A DNA stretch of 64,000 nucleotides from UBA4416 sp040386075 (GTDB taxonomy: Bacteria > Bacteroidota > Bacteroidia > B-17B0 > Aurantibacillaceae): assembly GCA_040386075.1 (NCBI GenBank), contig JAZKGE010000013.1, positions 1-64,000 on the forward strand, given 5' to 3'. The position numbers and the translations under genes were made by a program. The notes below the pieces were generated by a model that searched no databases, was not told the origin of the DNA, and saw nothing but the letters and a program-made list of their open reading frames with translations. Below are positions 45,476-54,974 of this stretch, piece after piece. Every line of letters begins with the position of its first letter. The stretch's first letter is position 1.

Positions 45476-46606
45476 ATGAAACCGGTTTTGCATTTCTTAT
45501 TCTTTTTTTTAGTTTTTAACACGGCCGTGTTTTCTCAGAAACAACAGGATGATATTGATCCGTTATTTAAAAGCGCTTATGATAAATTTGATGTAAAAGA
45601 CTTTCGCGGGTCATATTTAGATTACTCTGATTATTTGGCAAGAAAGCCGGGAGATGCAGCTGCCATATACAACAAGGGTTTATGTGCCATAGAATTGAAT
45701 GATTTTAAAGATGGCATTACTAACTTTACCAAGAGTATTTCATTTGGAAGAAAAACAGCAGATGCTTTTTTCAGCAGAGGATTTTGTTTATATAAATTAA
45801 ACAATTTCAAACAAGCTGTTGCTGATTTTGATACCGCACTTTCCTTAAGTCCAAACCACACAAAGGCACTCACATTTAAAGGTGCCTGCCTGAATGAACT
45901 AATGAATTATGAAGAAGCTCTGAATGTTTTAAATCAAGCTATAGAGTCAAATAAAAATTATGAATACGCCTATTTCTATAGATCAATCAGCAATTATTAT
46001 TTGCAGAATTTTGAAAACGGGATTGTTGACTGTAATAAATCATTAGCAATCAATTTACATTATGAAACCTATTATTGGAGGGGCTTGCATTATAAGAATT
46101 TACAAAAGTTTAAAGAATCCATCCGCGATTACGACACACTAATCAAATATGAATTCAAAAACGCAAAGGCATATGCAGGAAGGGCAGATGCTTTTTTCAA
46201 TTCTAAAAATTATGTAAAAGCATTATCAGATAATAATAAATCTATTGAATTGGATCCTGGAAAGCCCGAAACTTATTTTAAACGTGCGTTAACCAAATTT
46301 GAATTAGGGAAATATAATGAAGCAGAACCGGATTTTAATGCCGCCATAGATCTTAAGCTCAATTATTCGGAAAATTATTTGAGCAGAGGTATTAATTATT
46401 TATATCAAAAAAAGTATGCTCCCGCTTTATCAGATTTTAATAAGGCAATTGAATTAAATCCAAGCTCGTCAGCAGCTTTTTATTTTAGAGGAAAACTTAA
46501 AAAAGTTACAAATGATGCGCAAGGTTCATGCAATGACCTAAAACAATCGCAATTACTTGGAAATGGGAAAGCAACCGATGAACTCACAAAAAATGGCTGC
46601 AAATGA
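45476..46606 (+). CDS. Secreted TPR-repeat protein
   Basis: 376 residues: signal peptide 1-20 (MKPVLHFLFFFLVFNTAVFS), then about nine tetratricopeptide units covering 30-360 (AIYNKGLCAIELNDFKDGI, ALTFKGACLNELMNYEEAL, AYAGRADAFFNSKNYVKAL...) and a short Cys-containing end (GSCNDLKQSQLLG ... NGCK). The end pattern is common in Bacteroidota TPR proteins of the periplasm. It probably acts as a scaffold for protein contacts. It is the last gene of the operon, with no clear terminator in the 111 bases before the LRR gene. Confidence 0.9.
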   Translation: MKPVLHFLFFFLVFNTAVFSQKQQDDIDPLFKSAYDKFDVKDFRGSYLDYSDYLARKPGDAAAIYNKGLCAIELNDFKDGITNFTKSISFGRKTADAFFSRGFCLYKLNNFKQAVADFDTALSLSPNHTKALTFKGACLNELMNYEEALNVLNQAIESNKNYEYAYFYRSISNYYLQNFENGIVDCNKSLAINLHYETYYWRGLHYKNLQKFKESIRDYDTLIKYEFKNAKAYAGRADAFFNSKNYVKALSDNNKSIELDPGKPETYFKRALTKFELGKYNEAEPDFNAAIDLKLNYSENYLSRGINYLYQKKYAPALSDFNKAIELNPSSSAAFYFRGKLKKVTNDAQGSCNDLKQSQLLGNGKATDELTKNGCK

Positions 46607-46717
46607 TTTTTGTTGTATTTAAAACATAAGTATTTGATTTTCAGTATAATATATTTACACTAAATCTGTACCAATTTTGTAGAATTTTCGTTATTCATAT
46701 AACCAATACCTAAAAGT

Positions 46718-49489
46718 ATGATACGATATTTCCTCTTTATTTTTTTACTACCAATTCAATTGTTAAGTAAAAGCACTCCGGATTCATTGCAAATAATAGA
46801 TCTTCAGCATAAAAATTTAAGTAAGCTTCCCTTTAATTTCGAATATGCAACAGTCCTGTCGTTACATCTGGGATACAATCCGTTAAAAGTAGTTCCGGCA
46901 GAATTGATCAATTCGAAAAATCTCAAGAACCTCACAATAAATTATAATCCGGAATTTGATTTCGAATCCAGTATCGCAATTATAAAACAGCTGAAACTGG
47001 AATCATTATCCATCAACAATTCTAATTTAATGTACATGCCTTTAGAAATGGGTCAAATTAAAACATTACGAGATCTATCACTGGCCAATAACTATATCAA
47101 AGAAATTCCTGCTTATATATTCCTGCACTGTGATTTTAACACCCTGAATCTTTCCGGAAATTTGATCACAACGTTTCCCGAGGAAATAAAATCACAAACA
47201 AGTTTAAATGCTTTAAACATCAGTAAAAATCCATGTATAAACTCAGATCGAACATATAAAAATTTGCAGCCCTTGGAAAGCTTAAGACAGTTAGAAATAA
47301 GCGGAGCCGAAAACTTACCAAAAAACATATGGAATTTAAAATCCATTGAAAAATTGAATATTAGCGATGGTACTTTTACATCCATTGAGCTGCCAGTAGA
47401 TGCTCATAAACACAATTTATCCCACTTGATTGCCGCTAACTGTGACAATTTGGATTTTGCAACGCTAATGCCAATTTTATCCTCCTCATCACTAAAAGAA
47501 ATTACCATTGGTGGCAAAACATTTTACGGTTTCACAAATGCAGAAGTATCAAATAACATAATACGCCTGCAATTAAACGGCGATGTATTAAAACATTTCT
47601 CCTTTTCCAATTCATTCCCTAATCTTCAGGATCTGTCATTAAATTTTAATTCAGTTAACTGCGAAACAGAACTTTTGAATACGGTTTCGAAAATGAATAA
47701 CTTAAAGAATTTAAATCTGAGTAATTGTGGTTTAACGGATCTTCCTATACAGATCAAGCATTTAACTAATCTCCAAACGCTCAATTTATCAAACAATAAA
47801 TTGATATCCGTAAATGAACTATATACTTTAAAGCAACTGGCAATCTTAGATATTAGTTTATGTGATCTACCAAAAGATAAAATTGAGCGGCTAAAAAAAG
47901 AATTACCAAATACAACTATTATATGTAATGAACCATATGAAAAGCTTCCCCTAACAAATGCAATGGTAAAAACCGAGAATTTTGTGATATCCCCAACAGA
48001 AACACAAACGATTACCACTCAAAATGGAACAACCATTATCATTCCTAAAAACAGTTTGGTATATGAAAGTGGTAAATTGGTAAAAGAGCCGGTTACTATT
48101 AATTATACGCCTTACTATACTTTAGCAGATATAGCGTCATCAGGAATAAATATGAACTATAAAACCGCAGAAAGCAGTGCTCCATTTTCATCGGCGGGGA
48201 TGTTTAATATCAACGCAGTAGCTAACAACCAGCCGGTTAATTTAAAGAAAGGTTCAGAAATGGAAATCGCATTTAAAAGTAATGACCCCGACAAATCATA
48301 CAACTATTACTCATATGATACTGTAAACCGAACCTGGCAGGATATTGGAAAAGATACCGTTACAAAAATAAAAGTAACCAAACCTTTGGACTCTTTAGTT
48401 GCCAAAAATGACTCCATAATTTCAGGATCGCCTAACAGAGGTATGCCTCAACCCCCTTTATTTTATTCTAACCACGATATTACCATACATTGGGATGCAG
48501 ATAAAAAGGATAAATTAAATGGTGAATTTAGAATTTATGCAACCCTTCCCAGTCCAAAAGAAAGAAACGATACAAGCAGCAACAATAATTATTTTACAGA
48601 AGTAAAAGCCCTTTCTAAAGTCAAATGGAAATTAGATCAGGAAAAAACATCTGCAAAATCCATAGAATTTTTTAAAACCAATAGATTATTCAACCATAAT
48701 TCACCATCAACAAGACGAATCATACTTGTCATCAACAACAGGCAGTCACACAAATCAAAAACCAGAACAGACAAAATGGTTGAATTTGATCTGATTGCCG
48801 ATAAAAACCGTGATTGCTTTTTATTTAAGTTTTATGATGACATGGACACAATATCTTTTTATGCCTATCCATTGGTTCAAAATAAAAACGTTGACAGAGC
48901 TCAGAAATCCATTAAAAAAATGTTCTTTAACTATGAAACTGCCTCTAAGGAAAGGAAAGAATTATCAAGACACCGTAAAGCCAGGTTTGTTGCAGCTTAT
49001 GGCAGATTTAAAATAAATATGTCAAATGCCAGAGCTCTAATTAATGTAAACGAAATTAATAACGTGACTGCACTTTTAAACAGCAAAGTAAACACAAACG
49101 GATATAATATTACCAGAGTTTTGCAGTTACAGGGTTTTGGAGTTTATAATTGCGACAGACCTATAATGATTGAAAATCCTATTGTATTTACCCCTGTATT
49201 CACGGATGAAAAAGGAAAAAGATTACCCACCGCATCCTATCAGGTTATTGACCCAAGAGAAAACATAGTTATGAGTTATTATGGTACCCGGCCAATAAAG
49301 ATATCAAAAAACAGCATTATCACTTTTATAAATACCCAGTATGAAGGTCAAAGGTCATCGGTATATATGGGAAAATTAAACACTTTTGATCTTGAAAAAA
49401 AAATTGGTGACTTTAAAATACAATTGTCGCCGGTGTCTGAAAACATAACTTTGGGCGAATTAAATGATCAAATTAACTCAAACAATTAA
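46718..49489 (+). CDS. Leucine-rich-repeat surface protein
   Basis: 923 residues: signal peptide 1-17; LRRs at about 28-395 with units such as LNLSNCGLTDLPIQIKHLTN and LQTLNLSNNKLISVNELYTL; then a beta domain at about 415-540 (QTITTQNGTTIIIPKNSL ... GMFNINAVANNQPVNLKKGS) that resembles the ZU5-like module of other Bacteroidota surface proteins; the rest is unassigned. There is no recognisable type IX sorting signal or LPXTG. It may be a surface or periplasmic recognition protein. The stop TAA overlaps the apparent ATT start of the CAP-like gene, so the two are coupled. Confidence 0.8.
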   Translation: MIRYFLFIFLLPIQLLSKSTPDSLQIIDLQHKNLSKLPFNFEYATVLSLHLGYNPLKVVPAELINSKNLKNLTINYNPEFDFESSIAIIKQLKLESLSINNSNLMYMPLEMGQIKTLRDLSLANNYIKEIPAYIFLHCDFNTLNLSGNLITTFPEEIKSQTSLNALNISKNPCINSDRTYKNLQPLESLRQLEISGAENLPKNIWNLKSIEKLNISDGTFTSIELPVDAHKHNLSHLIAANCDNLDFATLMPILSSSSLKEITIGGKTFYGFTNAEVSNNIIRLQLNGDVLKHFSFSNSFPNLQDLSLNFNSVNCETELLNTVSKMNNLKNLNLSNCGLTDLPIQIKHLTNLQTLNLSNNKLISVNELYTLKQLAILDISLCDLPKDKIERLKKELPNTTIICNEPYEKLPLTNAMVKTENFVISPTETQTITTQNGTTIIIPKNSLVYESGKLVKEPVTINYTPYYTLADIASSGINMNYKTAESSAPFSSAGMFNINAVANNQPVNLKKGSEMEIAFKSNDPDKSYNYYSYDTVNRTWQDIGKDTVTKIKVTKPLDSLVAKNDSIISGSPNRGMPQPPLFYSNHDITIHWDADKKDKLNGEFRIYATLPSPKERNDTSSNNNYFTEVKALSKVKWKLDQEKTSAKSIEFFKTNRLFNHNSPSTRRIILVINNRQSHKSKTRTDKMVEFDLIADKNRDCFLFKFYDDMDTISFYAYPLVQNKNVDRAQKSIKKMFFNYETASKERKELSRHRKARFVAAYGRFKINMSNARALINVNEINNVTALLNSKVNTNGYNITRVLQLQGFGVYNCDRPIMIENPIVFTPVFTDEKGKRLPTASYQVIDPRENIVMSYYGTRPIKISKNSIITFINTQYEGQRSSVYMGKLNTFDLEKKIGDFKIQLSPVSENITLGELNDQINSNN

Positions 49490-50142
49490 TTCTGAAAATA
49501 CTTTTTTTAATAGTCACACTTGCCTCGCTATCATTGTCCGCTCAGGATTTTGATCCGGTAAACCCTGATTACGATCTATTGAAACAATTAGTACTTGATA
49601 AAATAAACAATAAAAGAGCCAGAAAAGCAAAAACGATACTACAAAATAACGCTGCCTTACAACTAACATCCGACAACTATACCCAAACCTTAAGGGCTTC
49701 AAAATTTGAATCGACTAATGAGAATAAACTGAGGATCAACAGGAAAATTAAAAAGGCCTGTAAGTTCAACGGTTACAAGAACGCTTTTGTTGACTATCAT
49801 ATAACCTCCATTAATTGTGTGAATTTTAAAGGCTCTAAATTTTACCACGATAGAGAAGATACTGATACAAAGACACATTTGTTTGTTGGAACAAGACCTA
49901 CAAAAAAAGAAAAGGCAGACGAAAAGTTTAAAGCAGTACCTATAAAACTTTATACATACCAGGAATTAGCCGATCTGATAGCAAAACAATTTATTAGCGA
50001 TGAGGGAAGTTTTAAGATCCTTAATAATGGCTTTGATAAATATGGTTTTAGTTTAGCTGTAGAACAACGCACGTTATTCAGACACAAACTTCCAAAAATA
50101 AAGATGATCGTAATTGTTGGCGGAAACAGGATAACCTGGTAA
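49489..50142 (+). CDS. CAP-like secreted protein with apparent ATT start
   Basis: The frame extends upstream of the first TTG to a stop, adding a clean signal peptide (LKILFLIVTLASLSLSAQ). No ATG, GTG or TTG precedes it; ATT at 49489-49491 overlaps the LRR stop as TAATT, exactly where TAATG coupling would be expected. From ATT the protein has 217 residues; CTG at 49492 is the alternative. The mature part recalls a diverged CAP/SCP domain (LVLDKINNKRARKAKTIL early, ELADLIAKQFISDEGSFKIL and KIKMIVIVGGNRI late), similar in plan to the N-terminus of the protein at 35607-37967. Function unknown. It is convergent with the hybrid kinase, with no gap. Confidence 0.7.
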   Translation: MLKILFLIVTLASLSLSAQDFDPVNPDYDLLKQLVLDKINNKRARKAKTILQNNAALQLTSDNYTQTLRASKFESTNENKLRINRKIKKACKFNGYKNAFVDYHITSINCVNFKGSKFYHDREDTDTKTHLFVGTRPTKKEKADEKFKAVPIKLYTYQELADLIAKQFISDEGSFKILNNGFDKYGFSLAVEQRTLFRHKLPKIKMIVIVGGNRITW

Positions 50143-53082
50143 CTAACTTAGTTTGATCAGTTCCGCTTTTAATTCTGCTATAGCAGCTAAGGACAACTTT
50201 TGGATGGCTTTGATGATACTTTTCAATTCTTCTTCATTTATCTTTCCTGAAATAGTGTTTACTTCAATTTTGACCAAAAGTTCTCTTAATTCTTCTACTC
50301 CAAAATAAGCGGCCGGTGTTTTCATTTTGTGAGCCTGTTTACCCAGTTCTTCCCAATTTTTAGAACGGTAGAACTCATTGAGTTCATCAAAATATTCAGG
50401 CATTAACTCAATGAACATGTGAATCATTTCTTTAATATATCCCACATCACCATCAGCTCGATCGCTTATAATTACCAGGTCGACCAGCTTGCTGTTCTTT
50501 GTTCTTACGCTTATTGTCCTTTCCGCATAATAAGAATCACCCAGATCTTCGTATCCACTCCATCTCACAATTTTTTTGTAAAAAGTCAGTGGATTAAATG
50601 GCTTTGAAATATAATCATTCATTCCGGCAGCAAAACATTTTTCTTTTTCTCCTGATAAAGCAGATGCGGTCATAGCAATAATAGGTGTGCTTTTTGCCGG
50701 TTCGGGAAGCTTTGTTCTGATATAGTGTGTTGCTTCTATTCCATCCATTCCAGGCATTGAAATGTCCATTAAAATGATCGAATAAATTTTATATTTTAAT
50801 TTTTCAATTGCTATAGATGCATCTTCTGCTACATCAGTATTTACTTTCCACTTGTTCAATTCGAACAAAGCTACACGCTGATTAATGGCATTATCTTCTA
50901 CCAACAGAACATTTAATTTACTCAGATCAACACTGTCCGGTATTTTGGTCATCGTTTCCATAACAGAGGCAGAAACATCTTCACTACCAATCTCGAATGG
51001 CAATTCAAAGCTAAAAGTAGACCCTACATTAAGCTTACTGCTAAGTGATATATTTCCCCCGAGTTTTTCTACCAAAAACTGTGAGATACTTAATCCTAGT
51101 CCTGTTCCGCCATACTTGCGTGTTGTATGAACTTCGGCCTGTGCAAAAGACTCAAATACATAATCCAATTTATCTTCAGGAATACCAACTCCTGTATCTG
51201 AAACAGAAAATCGAATAACTGCATTACCTCGCTCTTCAGATACAAGTTCAGCTGACAATGATACTTTACCAACGTCTGTAAACTTGATCGCATTACCCAA
51301 TAAGTTCAATAGGATCTGACTTAATCTAACTGTGTCACCTAAGATCACTGCTGGTATATTAGGAGCAACATTGATTTCAAGTTCTAAGTTCTTGGATTCA
51401 GTTTTATACTGAACCATAAACTGCAAGGACTTAAACAGATCAGTTAACCGAAACGGATTTTTCTCAAAAATGATCTTGCCTGCCCTGATCTTAGAAATAT
51501 CAAGAATATCATTTACAACATGCAGTAAGTTGTTGGAAGACTCTTTTATAACATTGAGATACTCGGTCTGCTCCTGATTGAGAGGTGTTTCAAGTAGTTG
51601 CCTCGTCATTCCTAAAATACCATTCATGGGAGTGCGAATCTCGTGACTAGTATTTGCTAAAAATTGTTCCTGGATCTGCAAGCTTTGTTCTGCTGTTTCC
51701 TTTGCCTTTTTAAGCTCAATATTCTTTTCCTCAATTATCCTGTTTGTTTTTAATTTTACACTGTAGCGATTATACACCATTGCTGACAACAAAAGGATCA
51801 TGATAATTGAAATGATCAAAAAATTACGAACGGTTTGTTGCTGACTCAATCTAATATCCTGCAGTGCCCTGTCCTTATTCAATAAATTAATTTCTTTGTC
51901 CTTTTGGCCCGTTTCAAACTCCACTTGCAATTTAACAAGTTCTTTTGCTTTCTCTTCATTCAAAACACTATCTGTGAAATTCTCAAACATGATCCTTGCC
52001 TCAAAACCCTTATCAGCTTCCTGTTGCTGGAAATAAATTTCAGAAAGTATCTTATAGTAATCACGTAAACTGGTTTTATAATTGAGTTCTTTTGCCAGTT
52101 GGTAATACTGGTCGGCCAATTCCAACGATTTATCATATTTCCCTATCTCTTTATAGATCTTAATGATAGAATAGAGGTTTTCAAGGATATAGTCTTTATT
52201 TCCGCTTTCTTCAAGCATTTTTTTGGATTGATAATAATAATCGAGCGACTGATCATAGCGTTTTCTTTCAAAATATACCTCTGCAATGTTTTCAAGATTG
52301 ATACCGCTTCTTAAAACATCATTAGAAGCTGTTGTGATCGAAAGAGACTTTAAGGAACAGCTCAATGATTTATTAAGGTAATCTTCTGAAGGCCAAAGCC
52401 TGTTATAAACCAGATACAGATTGGATAAATTTAAAAGTGCTACGGCTACTCTATCTTTTGCATCCTGCTTTAAATAATAATCTAAAACACTTGTATAGTA
52501 GCCAAGCGCTTTTTTAAAATAGACCGAATCCTTTAAAGAACTCATTAGATCGGCATTAACATGGCCCATTAAGGTTTGACAAAAAGCTGCATTTGTTTCA
52601 TTTTTTTCGGCTTTGTAAACATCCAGTGCTTTTGAAAAATTATCCAGAGCTTTTGAATAGTCTGTAATATCCTTATAGATATATCCTAATTCATAGTAAC
52701 ACTTGGCGCAACCTGATTTATTAGGAATTTTTTCAAATATTTTTAAAGCACTATAGGTTTGGTTTAATGCCTCTGAATAATTACTTCGCTCTCGTCCAAT
52801 TCGGGATAACACCAAATGTGCTTTTGCTTCTGCTTTTGGAAAATTTATACTCTGAGCAAGTTCAATTGCCTGGTGAGCATATTTTTCAGCATCATTGATC
52901 TGATATTGTACTAAATTGGTCCCTAGAGCTACCAGTGCATTGGCCTTGACAGTATCCTCGGGAGCTGTTGTAACTATATGAAGCAGAGAATCCCGTTCGA
53001 TATTTTTTTGAGCATACGCCGTTAACTGTACTAAAATACAGCAGCATAAGAACAGGAAACGATATAGATAATTTAATCGCAA
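50143..53082 (-). CDS. TPR hybrid histidine kinase with receiver and Hpt
   Basis: 979 residues. TTG at 53082 is the only start that keeps the signal peptide (RLNYLYRFLFLCCCILVQL); an in-frame stop lies five codons upstream and no ATG precedes the TPRs. Order: signal, TPRs (about 30-385), coil, transmembrane helix (about 425-445), HisKA (H in NTSHEIRTPMNGILGM), HATPase (GGTGLGLSISQFLVEKLGG), receiver (VLLVEDNAINQRVAL, ILMDISMPGMDG) and Hpt (AHKMKTPAAYFG). It is a complete internal phosphorelay whose Hpt His would pass phosphate to a separate receiver. No adjacent regulator gene exists, so the target is elsewhere. Confidence 0.95.
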   Translation of the reverse strand: MRLNYLYRFLFLCCCILVQLTAYAQKNIERDSLLHIVTTAPEDTVKANALVALGTNLVQYQINDAEKYAHQAIELAQSINFPKAEAKAHLVLSRIGRERSNYSEALNQTYSALKIFEKIPNKSGCAKCYYELGYIYKDITDYSKALDNFSKALDVYKAEKNETNAAFCQTLMGHVNADLMSSLKDSVYFKKALGYYTSVLDYYLKQDAKDRVAVALLNLSNLYLVYNRLWPSEDYLNKSLSCSLKSLSITTASNDVLRSGINLENIAEVYFERKRYDQSLDYYYQSKKMLEESGNKDYILENLYSIIKIYKEIGKYDKSLELADQYYQLAKELNYKTSLRDYYKILSEIYFQQQEADKGFEARIMFENFTDSVLNEEKAKELVKLQVEFETGQKDKEINLLNKDRALQDIRLSQQQTVRNFLIISIIMILLLSAMVYNRYSVKLKTNRIIEEKNIELKKAKETAEQSLQIQEQFLANTSHEIRTPMNGILGMTRQLLETPLNQEQTEYLNVIKESSNNLLHVVNDILDISKIRAGKIIFEKNPFRLTDLFKSLQFMVQYKTESKNLELEINVAPNIPAVILGDTVRLSQILLNLLGNAIKFTDVGKVSLSAELVSEERGNAVIRFSVSDTGVGIPEDKLDYVFESFAQAEVHTTRKYGGTGLGLSISQFLVEKLGGNISLSSKLNVGSTFSFELPFEIGSEDVSASVMETMTKIPDSVDLSKLNVLLVEDNAINQRVALFELNKWKVNTDVAEDASIAIEKLKYKIYSIILMDISMPGMDGIEATHYIRTKLPEPAKSTPIIAMTASALSGEKEKCFAAGMNDYISKPFNPLTFYKKIVRWSGYEDLGDSYYAERTISVRTKNSKLVDLVIISDRADGDVGYIKEMIHMFIELMPEYFDELNEFYRSKNWEELGKQAHKMKTPAAYFGVEELRELLVKIEVNTISGKINEEELKSIIKAIQKLSLAAIAELKAELIKLS

Positions 53083-53166
53083 GCTTAATTTTGCCTAATT
53101 AAATATAGCATTTTTTTGGATATAATCTCTACAATCAGAGAAATAACCTGAAAGCTTTACGATATA

Positions 53167-53607
53167 CTATTTTTTAGGTGCGGCAGCAAAGGGGGCATCC
53201 AGTTTATTAGCAATAGCTTTGGAAAGAACCTCAATTTCAAAGCGCCCGTTATAAATAATTGATCCGATAATTGTTTTCGTACTCCAATCTAAAATTTCAA
53301 TCCTTAAATTACTGTATTGAAAATGAAGCGGGCTTAGGCTTGTATAGGGTCTGTATGCATAGCCACTANNNNNNNNNNCAGTGCTAATGTTAAACTTCTT
53401 TTCAAAAAATGCCATTTTAAAAGCCAATGCTAGTTCTTCAAAAGCTTGTTTACCCGATTCCTTTAAGTCGAACAACATAGGTGCTGTTTTATCATAGCTT
53501 CCGGAAAGCACTATTTCCAAATTTTTAGCCAGCTTTGTTTCGTTTTGCGAAAAACAGGGCTTAAAAAAGATCACTATTAAAACTAAAACAATGTATTTTA
53601 TCTTCAC
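53167..53607 (-). CDS. Secreted small protein of unknown function, interrupted by N gap
   Basis: GTG start at 53607 begins a signal peptide (KIKYIVLVLIVIFFKPCFS); no ATG is available. About 146 residues as assembled, but 10 Ns fall inside (53369-53378), so true length and frame across the gap are unknown. The visible sequence has KLAKNLEIVLSGSYDKTAPM before the gap and RIEILDWSTKTIIGSIIYNG after it. The frame is open on both sides of the gap, which suggests the missing length is a multiple of three plus that offset, but this could be chance. No family recognised. Single gene between the hybrid kinase and rsmH. Confidence 0.55.
   Translation of the reverse strand: MKIKYIVLVLIVIFFKPCFSQNETKLAKNLEIVLSGSYDKTAPMLFDLKESGKQAFEELALAFKMAFFEKKFNISTXXXXSGYAYRPYTSLSPLHFQYSNLRIEILDWSTKTIIGSIIYNGRFEIEVLSKAIANKLDAPFAAAPKK
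53369..53378. other. Assembly gap (10 N)
   Basis: Ten undetermined bases, a common scaffold-gap placeholder; the real missing length is unknown. It lies inside a coding region. Confidence 0.99.
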
Positions 53608-53730
53608 AATATTCAGGTCAATGTTACTATCATTGATCGACCATTAAAGTTACTGTTTTTTATTAAATTAATATGGCTTATTCGATCTTTCTAAAACCCT
53701 TTGCAGTTAAAAGGCTTTTGCTCCGCTGCA

Positions 53731-54780
53731 CTATACCTTTATAGCCCAACGTAACTTAGCTGAACGTGCGCGCGGATTAGTATAGCTTTCTTCTGCCGAA
53801 GGGCGAATTGGATCAGGGGCTACTTCGCTGTAAATACCAGCACGGGATAAAGATTGAAATGATTTCTTAACACGACGATCCTCACCCGAATGGAAAGAAA
53901 GTATGGCCACTCTTCCGCCCGGAGCGAGAACGTAAGGCAATTTCTCTAAAAATGAGTCCAGCACACCAAACTCATCGTTTACTTCAATGCGCAAAGCCTG
54001 AAAACATCGTTGGCAGGATTTTTTGATCTCTTCTTTGCGGGTAGGCTCCGGTAAAAAAATTAAAGCCTCAGTAATAGTTGCCTGTAAATGAGATGTGGTG
54101 TTAATTGCAATACCTTCATTAATTTTTGCCATGATAGCCAAAGTAATCGCCTCATAGTGGGGCTCGTCAGAATTTTCGAATAATATGCCGGCTAATTCAC
54201 GTGGAGCAATTACTTTTAATAGTTCCGCAGCCGATCTGCCTTTTTTTGGGTTTAACCTGAGATCCAAAGGTCCTTCAACCTTGAATGAAAATCCTCTTTC
54301 GGGATTATCTATTTGCATAGATGAAACGCCAAGATCAGCTAATACAAAATTTAAAGGCCCTGATTCCAAAGCAACCTGATCTATTCCCGAAAAATTCATT
54401 TTTTTAAAAACAATAGACTCAGGTCCATAACCTAAAGCCAATAATCGTTCCTGCGTTCTTGGCAATTCAAAAGGATCAACATCCATGGCAAACAATAAGC
54501 CACCGGGAGACAAACATTTCAGCATTTCTAAACTATGCCCGCCATAGCCCAATGTTGCATCCAAACCAACCTGGCCGGGAACGATCTTCAGGAATTCTAA
54601 TATCTCTGTAACACAAATAGAACGATGCATACCTGCTGGCGTCCGTCCCTGCTGCATAACCTTTGCTACATCCTCCGAATAATTTTGAGGTTGCAGCTCT
54701 TTGTATTTTTCTTTAAAAGATTTTGGGTGCGTGCCTTTATACCGTACACGCCTGGGGCCTTTTGATTCCTCATCGCTCAT
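53731..54780 (-). CDS. rsmH: 16S rRNA m4C1402 methyltransferase (RsmH/MraW)
   Basis: 349 residues against roughly 300-315 for the usual enzyme. The extra length is a basic N-terminus (about 1-48, SDEESKGPRRVRYKGTHPKS). The core begins near 50 (GMHRSICVTEILEFL), with SAM site DATLGYGGH at 74-82, ADLGVSSMQIDNPERGFSF, the LSFHSGEDRRVKKSF motif and the NPRARSAKLRWA end. It methylates N4 of C1402 in the ribosomal decoding centre. It normally heads the dcw cell-wall cluster; here no mraZ, ftsL or mur gene adjoins, so this is either a relocated rsmH or a second paralogue. Confidence 0.9.
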   Translation of the reverse strand: MSDEESKGPRRVRYKGTHPKSFKEKYKELQPQNYSEDVAKVMQQGRTPAGMHRSICVTEILEFLKIVPGQVGLDATLGYGGHSLEMLKCLSPGGLLFAMDVDPFELPRTQERLLALGYGPESIVFKKMNFSGIDQVALESGPLNFVLADLGVSSMQIDNPERGFSFKVEGPLDLRLNPKKGRSAAELLKVIAPRELAGILFENSDEPHYEAITLAIMAKINEGIAINTTSHLQATITEALIFLPEPTRKEEIKKSCQRCFQALRIEVNDEFGVLDSFLEKLPYVLAPGGRVAILSFHSGEDRRVKKSFQSLSRAGIYSEVAPDPIRPSAEESYTNPRARSAKLRWAIKV

Positions 54781-54974
54781 ATGTAAAGCTAAGCTTTAAT
54801 AAACAGGATTGAGATTTAATTTTGGGCTTACTTTTTTATATAAGAAATGCCCTCACCCGGTTTCGACTAGGCTCAGCGGCAGGTTGAGAGAGAGAGACAG
54901 AACATTGTAGGCTGAGCTATTTATTTTTATGAGTGTTAATGATCTTTACGATCTCGCTTAACTGATCCAAGGGA

